This document shows positions 6,899-12,089 of a DNA stretch of 14,354 nucleotides, in pieces. The notes beneath the pieces were generated by a model, which ran no database searches, was not told where the DNA came from, and saw only the letters and a list, made by a program, of their open reading frames with translations. The first letter of the stretch is position 1. Every line of letters begins with the position of its first letter. Source of the stretch: Deltaproteobacteria bacterium (lineage in GTDB: Bacteria; Desulfobacterota; BSN033; UBA1163); contig VGRU01000073.1 in the NCBI GenBank assembly GCA_016875255.1, positions 1 through 14,354 of the forward strand, written 5' to 3'. Made by a program: the position numbers and the translations under genes.

Positions 6899-7409
6899 AG
6901 GAAAGCGTCCGAAGATTGACCCGACGGCATTTATTGCCGAGAATGCGATGGTCATTGGGGATGTGGAGATTGGGTCGGGAAGCAATATCTGGTTTTACAG
7001 CATCCTCCGGGGAGATATGAACTATATCCGGATCGGATCAAATGTGAACATCCAGGATTCATGTGTCCTTCACATCGACAAGAAGTTCTATCCCCTCATC
7101 CTTGAGGATGAAGTGGTCTTGGGTCACCGGGTGGTGGCGCATGGATGCAAGATCCGAAGGGGATCGCTCATCGGAATAGGAGCGATCCTTTTAAACGGAT
7201 CTGAGATCGGTGAGGAATCGATCGTTGGCGCAGGGTCCGTGGTCACTCCCAATACGATCATTCCGCCTAAAACCCTTGCTTTAGGCGCTCCTGCCAAACC
7301 CATTAGGCCTCTGAACGAGAAAGACCTCGAGATGATCAAGGACACCCTCCAGGACTACCAGGATTTAAAAAAGATTTATCAATCCCTTTCGAACCGTAAG
7401 GATTCTTAG
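6882..7409 (+). CDS. Gamma-class carbonic anhydrase-like protein (left-handed beta-helix)
   Basis: 175 residues, the usual size for compact gamma-carbonic anhydrase/YrdA/PaaY-type proteins. Hexapeptide repeats run from about residue 20 to 125 (for example A-M-V-I-G-D-V, S-L-I-G-I-G-A, S-I-V-G-A-G-S), followed by the C-terminal helix typical of the fold. Three zinc-ligand histidines align with the archaeal enzyme Cam: His64 (V-L-H-I-D), His82 and His87 (G-H-R-V-V-A-H-G-C). The R-G-D motif at 43-45 and Gln58 also match. A trimer with metal at the subunit interfaces and carbon dioxide hydration are expected, but many members lack measured activity. An AAGGGG sequence lies about ten bases before the start. 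It follows the DUF362 gene on the same strand; a MITE-like element follows the stop. Confidence 0.92.
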   Translation: MIVEFKGKRPKIDPTAFIAENAMVIGDVEIGSGSNIWFYSILRGDMNYIRIGSNVNIQDSCVLHIDKKFYPLILEDEVVLGHRVVAHGCKIRRGSLIGIGAILLNGSEIGEESIVGAGSVVTPNTIIPPKTLALGAPAKPIRPLNEKDLEMIKDTLQDYQDLKKIYQSLSNRKDS

Positions 7410-7427
7410 TTTGTTTCAAGGTTTATG

Positions 7428-7536
7428 GGTTCCTCTAAAAATGTCATTCCGGCGAAAGCCGGAATCCAGAAAGTTTTGAAATCACTGGATTCCCGCCTGC
7501 TGGGGAATGACGAACTGAGGATTATTAGAGGTTCCC
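7428..7536. mobile_element. MITE-like element, copy 2 (inverted relative to copy 1)
   Basis: The terminal repeats are GGGTTCCTCTAA and TTAGAGGTTCCC (10 of 12 bases pair). The internal hairpin ATTCCGGC-GAAA-GCCGGAAT lies at 7446-7465. The pentamer TTATG flanks both ends (7423-7427 and 7537-7541), consistent with a 5-bp target duplication. Its reverse complement matches the element at 1852-1982 at both ends and in the hairpin; the middle differs in length and sequence. Confidence 0.75.
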
Positions 7537-7541
7537 TTATG

Positions 7542-7784
7542 TCTTGAGTTGTCTATGTACACTCCCCAATCTCAAAAATTGATCTGCCAGTCCCCCCTTC
7601 CAATAGAATGTGAGTCATCCCATTTTTTAAATAGTTGCCTTGTTTTAAATATAAACATATAATTGCAGGAAATTACCATGGATCCCCCTGATGGTGGAGG
7701 GCAGTAGGAATTGCTGCCGCTGGTGCGTAAGAATGTAAAAAATTCAGACAAGAAGAATTGTTTGTTATGAGCAAAGGATAAATA
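7542..7784. other. Intergenic stretch without recognisable gene
   Basis: No intact ORF with a ribosome-binding site was recognised. Short frames such as one reading R-A-V-G-I-A-A-A-G-A could be the tail of an antitoxin-like partner of the next fragment, but stops in all frames and the lack of a clear family match prevent a call. A 96-codon frame on the minus strand spans the area but has no ribosome-binding site or family signature. Confidence 0.3.
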
Positions 7785-7958
7785 TTGAAGAAAGACCGTA
7801 AAAAACCAAGCCTTTACATCATTGCCGGTCCTAACGGTGCAGGGAAAACAACCTTTGCCCAAAAATTCCTTCCAAAATATAGAGTGACGGCAAACTTGAT
7901 TGAAGTTTCAAGTTGGAACCTTGGGGACATTCGGCCGGAGTGTGCCTGGGGGTATTAA
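7785..7958 (+). pseudogene. Truncated P-loop (zeta-toxin-like) kinase, N-terminal fragment
   Basis: A TTG start with AAAGGA eight or so bases upstream opens a 57-codon frame. Residues 9-31 (S-L-Y-I-I-A-G-P-N-G-A-G-K-T-T-F-A and following) contain a perfect Walker A, G-P-N-G-A-G-K-T, preceded by the strand typical of zeta-toxin/AAA_33-like nucleotide kinases of about 190-200 residues. Similarity stops around residue 44, exactly where the direct repeat beginning at 7917 enters, and the frame then ends at a TAA inside the repeat. The gene was therefore cut by the event that placed the repeat here. Intact relatives often sit beside a small antitoxin-like gene; none is recognisable here. Confidence 0.7.
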
Positions 7959-8133
7959 GAATCAGATGCTATCTATAAAAAAATTGCCATATTTCCAATG
8001 CACCTACCTATAATAGGCAGGGGTTGCCGGAGGGGCAACTGAAAAGAGGGACAATTGACCCGAGAGGAACTTTTTGAACTCATCACTGAAGTTCAGCGAC
8101 ACCAGAGTGAACTGGACGATGTGGAAGTAAAAT
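7917..8133 (+). repeat. Long direct repeat, copy 1 (about 217 bp)
   Basis: It starts AACCTTGGGGACATTCGG and ends at GTGGAAGTAAAAT. It matches 9285-9500 with scattered substitutions and one-base indels. It carries a promoter-like pair, a ribosome-binding site and the first codons of an AlbA_2-type protein. Together with copy 2 it brackets the RhuM-Fic gene. Confidence 0.9.
7984..8014 (+). promoter_or_regulatory. Putative sigma-70 promoter in repeat copy 1
   Basis: TTGCCA (7984-7989) and a perfect TATAAT (8009-8014) are separated by 19 bp, slightly longer than the optimum. The copy-2 counterpart keeps the TATAAT and the same 19-bp spacing. It could drive the short AlbA_2 fragment and the RhuM-Fic gene behind it. 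Confidence 0.35.
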
Positions 8134-8192
8134 TAGCCCAAGGCGGAACCCCCAAGCGTCCTTTTAGACCGGATTCGCAGAGAACGAGCTGA
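8055..8192 (+). pseudogene. AlbA_2 (Schlafen-type) protein, N-terminal fragment, copy 1
   Basis: 45 codons from a TTG with GAGGG four bases upstream. L-T-R-E-E-L-F-E-L-I-T-E-V-Q-R-H-Q and D-V-E-V-K-L-A-Q-G-G-T-P-K-R match the opening of AlbA_2-domain ATP-binding proteins, in which G-G-T-P-K-R is followed by the domain core. Here the match ends after G-T-P-K-R, the frame closes within 11 codons, and the RhuM-Fic gene begins 36 bases later. The first 26 codons belong to the direct repeat; the remaining ones do not. Confidence 0.6.
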
Positions 8193-8228
8193 AACCCCTT
8201 TCACCAAAGCAATAAAGCGGAGCAGTAA

Positions 8229-9239
8229 ATGAAATCAGCAGCGCAAAATAGAGGCCAAATAATTATTTATCGGACACCGGAAGGGAAAACAGAATTAGAA
8301 GTCAAACTGGAACGAGAGACCCTCTGGTTAAACCAATACCAATTAACGGATCTGTTTGAGACAGATCGGACTTCAATTCTCAAACATATCAAAAATATCT
8401 ATGAAACGAGCGAACTGTCTGAAAACGCAACTTGTGCAAAATTTGCACAAGTTCGAAAAGAAGGCAAAAGATCGGTAACAAGGCAAATTCTATACTACAA
8501 TCTTGATATGATTCTTTCTGTCGGTTATCGCATCAACTCGAAGCGCGGCACTCAGTTTCGTATTTGGTCAAACAACGTTTTAAAAGAATATCTGATGAAC
8601 GGATATGTTCTAAATGAAAAACGGTTAACTGAGCGGGAAACCCAACTGAAAACTCTAAAAACAAGCATTCAACTGTTGGAACGCAGCGTCATCAAGCAGG
8701 CTAACAAGTTAGATCAAGCAAGAACGCTGGTCAATATCATCGCTGATTTTTCCAAAGGGCTGGGAATCCTGGATGACTACGATAATGAAAGATTAGATAC
8801 CAGGGGTTTTACGGAAAAAGAGGCAGCTATTATTTCCTATAAAGAATGTAAACAAATTATCGGACAGATAAAAGATGTATTTAACTCTTCCTTATTCGGA
8901 CAGGAAAAGGATAGTAGTTTCCATGGCTCTATCAGGCAGATATATCAAACTTTTGCGGGCAGAGACCTTTATCCTTCCATCGAAGAAAAAGCAGCCGTTC
9001 TTCTCTATCTGATTGTTAAGAACCATTCTTTTGTGGACGGCAACAAACGGATTGCAGCCACAGTATTTCTCTATTTTCTTAATAAAAATGGCATGTTGTA
9101 CCGGAAGGACAAAACGACGTTGATCGATGGAAACACCCTGGCATCCATTACACTGATGATCGCTGAGAGTAATCCTGGCGAGATGGAAACAGTCAAAAGG
9201 ATCGTTATGAGCGTATTAAACAGGAGCAAAATATCTTGA
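8229..9239 (+). CDS. RhuM-family virulence protein with C-terminal Fic/Doc domain
   Basis: 336 residues. Residues about 8-130 match RhuM-type proteins (I-I-I-Y-R-T-P-E-G-K, then L-W-L-N-Q-Y-Q-L-T-D-L-F-E-T-D-R and Y-Y-N-L-D-M-I-L-S-V-G-Y-R). A helical linker follows at about 130-170. A Fic domain then spans to about 330, with the complete active motif H-S-F-V-D-G-N-K-R at 266-274, matching H-x-F-x-[DE]-G-N-[GK]-R. Fic enzymes usually transfer AMP or another nucleotide moiety to protein hydroxyls; RhuM was named from a Salmonella pathogenicity island and its molecular role is unclear. GGAG lies six bases before the ATG. It is the only gene in this accessory block that looks intact. It is flanked by direct repeats, and its AT-richer sequence differs from the surrounding chromosome, suggesting transfer. 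No cognate antitoxin was recognised next to it. Confidence 0.9.
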   Translation: MKSAAQNRGQIIIYRTPEGKTELEVKLERETLWLNQYQLTDLFETDRTSILKHIKNIYETSELSENATCAKFAQVRKEGKRSVTRQILYYNLDMILSVGYRINSKRGTQFRIWSNNVLKEYLMNGYVLNEKRLTERETQLKTLKTSIQLLERSVIKQANKLDQARTLVNIIADFSKGLGILDDYDNERLDTRGFTEKEAAIISYKECKQIIGQIKDVFNSSLFGQEKDSSFHGSIRQIYQTFAGRDLYPSIEEKAAVLLYLIVKNHSFVDGNKRIAATVFLYFLNKNGMLYRKDKTTLIDGNTLASITLMIAESNPGEMETVKRIVMSVLNRSKIS

Positions 9240-9284
9240 GTCCTGAAACCGATAATACCTCAGGCATCATCAGTAAGGTTTGTA

Positions 9285-9500
9285 AACCTTGGGGACATTC
9301 GGCTGGAGTGTGTCTGGGGTATTAAGAATCGGATGCCATCCATAAAAAAGTTGGCCTGTTTTCAATGCACCTACCTATAATAGGCAGGGGTTGCTGGAGG
9401 GGAAACTGAAAAGGAGGGCAATTGACCCGAGAGGAACTTTTTGAACTCATCACTGAAGTTCAGCGACACCAGATTGAACTGGACGATGTGGAAGTAAAAT
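9285..9500 (+). repeat. Long direct repeat, copy 2 (about 216 bp)
   Basis: Counterpart of 7917-8133 in the same orientation, offset 1368 bp. The last 80 or so bases are almost identical; the first half is more diverged. Its left edge abuts the small palindrome GGTTTGTAAACC. It leads into a short AlbA_2 fragment just as copy 1 does. Confidence 0.9.
9351..9381 (+). promoter_or_regulatory. Putative sigma-70 promoter in repeat copy 2
   Basis: TTGGCC (9351-9356) and TATAAT (9376-9381) with a 19-bp spacer, equivalent to the copy-1 arrangement. Called by consensus only. Confidence 0.35.
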
Positions 9501-9520
9501 CAGCAAGGCAGAACAACTAA
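9422..9520 (+). pseudogene. AlbA_2 (Schlafen-type) protein, N-terminal fragment, copy 2
   Basis: 32 codons from a TTG preceded by AAGGAGG. The first 26 codons repeat copy 1 with a single change (S to I at residue 18), then S-A-R and a rapid stop. A-C-T-A-A-G-C-G-A-C-T-T just downstream could encode the T-K-R-L continuation after frame loss, suggesting decay by small indels. Confidence 0.55.
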
Positions 9521-9604
9521 GCGACTTTTTGAACAGAGAGAGATATGAAGCAAACAGATCTTGATATCCTTCTTCATGAAGGGGAGGGGTCCATGTTGGA
9601 GTAA

Positions 9605-9727
9605 ACCCCGTTAGAAAGCTTTCAACTTTCTAACGGGAAAGCTCACACGGGGCATTAAACCCCGTGTTCGCTGAAAAGGAAACAGTCACCATCCCCGCAG
9701 CAGAGCTGCGGGGCTTTCTAACGGGGT
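9605..9727. mobile_element. 123-bp three-hairpin element with perfect 15-bp terminal inverted repeats
   Basis: The ends are ACCCCGTTAGAAAGC (9605-9619) and GCTTTCTAACGGGGT (9713-9727), perfectly complementary. Inside are three perfect hairpins: a 12-bp stem (9607-9618 with 9626-9637, loop 7), an 8-bp stem (9645-9652 with 9660-9667, loop 7) and a 9-bp stem (9693-9701 with 9705-9713, loop AGA). The left terminus can pair either with its neighbour at 9626 or with the far end. It has no coding capacity. No convincing target duplication was seen, and flanking gene sequence is missing, so insertion was accompanied or followed by deletion. Confidence 0.75.
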
Positions 9728-10640
9728 AAAAATATTAACTGAAGTGGTGGGTAAAGTTATGGTGATCATTGTTCGGGAAAGCGAGAACAAGCCTGTCCAA
9801 TGCCGTGAGGGATTCTTTTGGCGACAAGGGGCAAGCACCCAGAAACTTTCACGCGATGAGATACGGGATTTTTTCCGCATTGAAGGGGCGATCCGGTTTG
9901 ACCTATCCGTTTGTCCAAAATTCCGTTAACCTGACGACTTCGACCGGGAAAAATTCGATGCCTGGATTAGCCAGAGCCGGATCACCTCCAGAGGGAGGAT
10001 TGAGGATGTCCTGGCGAATATTGAGGTTGCTGAGCGTGCTGGGAGACGTCTCATCTTCCGAAATGCGGGGGTTCTCTTTTTTGCAAAAAATGTAAACCAT
10101 TTCTTTCCCCAGGCGTATGTCACCTGTCTTCTGGCAAAAGGTACGGACAAGGTCAATATTCTGGATCGCAAGGATTTTACTGGAGGTTTGGTAAGTGATA
10201 TCGAGGAAAGCCTCCGTTTCATTGAGAGGAACACGAGGACTGGTTACCGCATTGAGAAGTTAAGGCGTGAGGATGTGCCTGAATATCCCATGCGTGCACT
10301 TCGTGAAGCAATTACAAATGCTGTTATGCACCGGGACTACTTTGAAGCGGGCGCAAATGTTTTCGTTGAAATATACGACGATCGAATTGAAATCAGCAAC
10401 CCCGGAGGCTTGCCGAGGGGGCTAAACAGAGAAGAACTTGGCACTCGCAGTGTGAGGCGGAATCCGCTTATAGCAGACCTTCTTCACCGAATCGCCCTCA
10501 TTGAAAAAGCAGGGACAGGAATCCGACGCATGATAGAGGACGCAAAAAAGCATAAATGCCCTGAACCCAAATTCACAGTTAATGGATTCTTCACTGCCAC
10601 TTTCTGGCCAAACATCGAAATAGCTCGTAAAATCACCCCG

Positions 10641-10706
10641 CAGGTCACAGGGCAAGTTACCGAACAAGTTGGTGGACAAGTCAGTGAGCAAGTTACCCCG
10701 CAAGTG
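10641..10706 (+). repeat. Five-and-a-half 12-bp coding repeats (x-Q-V linker)
   Basis: Units begin CAAGT or CAGGT every 12 bases and encode four-residue repeats of the form Q-V-x-x (Q-V-T-G, Q-V-T-E, Q-V-G-G, Q-V-S-E, Q-V-T-P). They lie between the ATPase part and the C-terminal winged-helix part of the disrupted gene. Similar T-x-Q-V runs are common in this family. Copy number can change by slippage without breaking frame. Confidence 0.8.
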
Positions 10707-10975
10707 ATAGCAGTTCTTGAAGCGGCCCGAACGGCCCGCACTCGAGAGGAATTGCAGGGGGCAGTTGGTCTAAGGGACCGTGAACACTTTCGCAAGACAT
10801 ACCTCGAGCCATTGCTTGTGGCTGGCTGGCTTAAGATGACGATACCGGATAAGCGGCGAAGCTCAAAACAGCGCTACAGGACGACCGATCTGGGACGTAA
10901 AGTGCTGGCCCGACGGAGCAAAGGATCATAGATTTCTGAGATTGAAAGAGCAAGAACTGAGCTATTTTAGCTGAC

Positions 10976-11180
10976 GAAACATCATTGAGGTTAACGCCTT
11001 GGAAATCTTCCATCTCAAACAAAGTGATGTCGGTTATCCTTCTAACTTACATGGGTATTTCGCGGACCGTGGCTTGGGAATCATTGAAGTTCTGGGCAAC
11101 CTCGAAGTCCTGCAAGAGAAGAAACTTGGATTCTTCTGTTCGATCAAATGTCCAGGGTAGTTTGTTCTAAAAATATACGA
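10976..11180 (+). pseudogene. DprA/SMF-like fragment
   Basis: A frame without a start runs from after a TGA at 10973 and reads E-I-F-H-L-K-Q-S-D-V-G-Y-P-S-N-L, then L-G-I-I-E-V-L-G-N-L-E-V-L-Q-E-K-K-L-G-F-F-C-S-I-K-C-P-G before a TAG (11158-11160). V-L-K-I-Y-D continues in frame after the stop. This resembles the N-terminal part of short DprA-like (Rossmann) proteins, where C-S-x-K-C-P-G is followed by the nucleotide-fold core. The core is gone: the fragment runs into the 3' end of the convergent rubredoxin gene. Identification is from memory of the motif and is moderate. Confidence 0.5.
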
Positions 11181-11182
11181 CC

Positions 11183-11341
11183 CTAAACCTTCTCGAACAT
11201 ATCTTTGGGAGCGCCGCAGACCGGGCAGACCCAACCGTCAGGAACTTTAGCAAAAGGGGTATTCGGAGAGACGCCCCCATCCTCGTCGCCCTTTGCCGGA
11301 TCGTAGATGTAACCGCAAACCGTGCATTTGTATTTTTCCAT
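11183..11341 (-). CDS. Rubredoxin
   Basis: 52 residues, standard rubredoxin length. The Fe(Cys)4 site is complete: C6-x2-C9 (C-T-V-C-G-Y) and C39-x2-C42 (C-P-V-C-G-A), with the conserved aromatic Y4, Y11, F30 and W37 and the [10 protein letters not shown] segment. Rubredoxins are small cytosolic one-electron carriers that feed rubrerythrins and other oxygen- or peroxide-reducing enzymes in anaerobes. The ATG at 11341 is preferred because GGAGG lies five bases upstream. A longer frame from 11392 would add 17 residues unlike any rubredoxin, and these encode the operator-like repeats. It follows a rubrerythrin-like gene on the same strand, consistent with paired function, though 141 bp with repeats separates them. 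Confidence 0.95.
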   Translation of the reverse strand: MEKYKCTVCGYIYDPAKGDEDGGVSPNTPFAKVPDGWVCPVCGAPKDMFEKV

Positions 11342-11370
11342 TTCATCCTCCAAATGATGCTGTAGGGTCG

Positions 11371-11436
11371 TTTCACTTGAGGAGCATTTCATTTGAGGAG
11401 CACTCCGTTTGAGGGTGTTTTCGCATTAACCCTCAA
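11371..11436 (-). promoter_or_regulatory. Operator-like triple repeat and dyad upstream of rubredoxin
   Basis: The octamers ACTTGAGG, ATTTGAGG and GTTTGAGG start at 11375, 11391 and 11407, exactly 16 bp apart; the first two belong to a 16-bp tandem repeat (TTTCAYTTGAGGAGCA). The third overlaps a perfect 8-bp dyad, TTGAGGGT (11409-11416) and ACCCTCAA (11429-11436). The array lies 30-95 bp before the rubredoxin start, the expected place for a promoter operator. The binding protein is unknown. Confidence 0.45.
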
Positions 11437-11482
11437 GGCCGGAGGCCGTCCTAAAGTGAAGCGCTCTCAACAGCCCAGCAGG

Positions 11483-11929
11483 CTATTTCAAGACTTCATC
11501 GTCGTAGATTTTTTCGAGTTTCAGTTTGTGCTTGGCCTCCTCGTTGGCGAGCAAGGTGAAGAGTTTCTTCAAATCTCCGTCCGTGTTCGATTCCTTCATG
11601 TCAGTATAGAGTTTAAGGGATTTCTCCTCCCTTTTCATGGCAATCCGGAGTGTATCGGCATAAGAGAGATCGGGTTTCATTGCCATCTCGACCATATAGT
11701 CGCTGATATGAAGATCAGGAACCTTCTCAATCCTTTTCTGTGAAACCTTCTCCATATTCAGGTTTTGAAGTAATTTGCGGTGACCCTCCTCTTCTTTCGC
11801 AAGCGATAAAAAGAGCTCCTTCCCCCCGGAGTATTTTGTATTCTGACTGGCTCCGGTGTAAAAATTGAAAGCCTCAATCTCCTTGTCAATGGCAAACTGA
11901 ATGATCTCCTTAAATTTCTTCTCGTCCAT
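11483..11929 (-). CDS. Rubrerythrin-like ferritin-superfamily diiron protein (no rubredoxin domain)
   Basis: 148 residues forming a four-helix ferritin-like domain. The two half-sites each show the E-x2-[AS]-x3-Y and E-x2-H pattern: Glu17 with Tyr24, Glu47-x2-His50, Glu101 with Tyr108, and Glu131-x2-His134, a complete diiron site. It corresponds to COG1633-type proteins, which resemble rubrerythrin without its rubredoxin tail. In rubrerythrin the diiron centre reduces hydrogen peroxide with electrons from rubredoxin; here the separate rubredoxin gene immediately downstream could supply that function, which is an inference. The start has AAAGGAG six bases upstream. A short hairpin, AGCC-TGCTG-GGCT, follows the stop but has no T-run. 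Confidence 0.9.
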   Translation of the reverse strand: MDEKKFKEIIQFAIDKEIEAFNFYTGASQNTKYSGGKELFLSLAKEEEGHRKLLQNLNMEKVSQKRIEKVPDLHISDYMVEMAMKPDLSYADTLRIAMKREEKSLKLYTDMKESNTDGDLKKLFTLLANEEAKHKLKLEKIYDDEVLK

Positions 11930-11997
11930 AGTTTCTCCTTTGCGATTTTAAATTGGCCTCATTTTAAAGAAAGTAATCCTTAGGGTCAAGTTTTATT

Positions 11998-12089
11998 TAG
12001 TCGCATAGTCAATTAGTCTGTTCGTCGAATCGTCCATGCATCGGGCCGGAAAGACTATGAGACTATCAGACCATGAAACTATGTGACTA
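11998..12089. repeat. Imperfect inverted repeat at the 3' end of the ATPase gene
   Basis: The 23-base arms at 11998-12020 and 12067-12089 pair at 17 positions, with GACTAT-type words repeated inside (12052-12080). The inner arm includes the ATPase stop codon (12087-12089). It may act as a transcript end. It resembles the short GACTATGA repeat tracts dispersed in some deltaproteobacterial genomes. Confidence 0.5.

Larger units (their letters stand above)
9545..10931 (+). pseudogene. AlbA_2 / HATPase_c_4 ATP-binding regulator-like gene, disrupted
   Basis: The start M-K-Q-T-D-L-D-I-L-L-H-E-G-E-G-S-M-L-E (9545-9601) is the classic AlbA_2 opening. A 123-bp hairpin element follows at 9605 and the expected next 60-odd residues are missing. 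Similarity resumes around 9726 in another frame with T-E-V-V-G-K-V-M-V-I-I-V-R-E-S, continues to a TAA at 9927-9929, and then runs on in the same frame to 10931. The distal part has GHKL-type ATPase boxes (L-R-E-A-I-T-N-A-V-M-H-R-D-Y; I-S-N-P-G-G-L; G-T-G-I-R-R-M), a Q-V repeat linker and a winged-helix-like C-terminus. Intact relatives are predicted nucleic-acid-binding regulators. Disruption by insertion/deletion and one nonsense codon is visible. The 247-codon distal frame from 10188 could still be translated, but it has no good start site. Confidence 0.85.

Noticed and set aside
7572..7862. 96-codon minus-strand frame
   Set aside because: It covers the antisense of the P-loop fragment and has no usable start signal or recognisable motif.
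9605..9727. CRISPR-like repeats from the recurring CTTTCTAACGGG word
   Set aside because: The copies are inverted within hairpins, with no regular spacers and no cas genes.
11342..11392. Longer rubredoxin start adding 17 residues
   Set aside because: The extension is unlike any rubredoxin, overlaps operator-like DNA repeats, and the inner ATG has the better ribosome-binding site.
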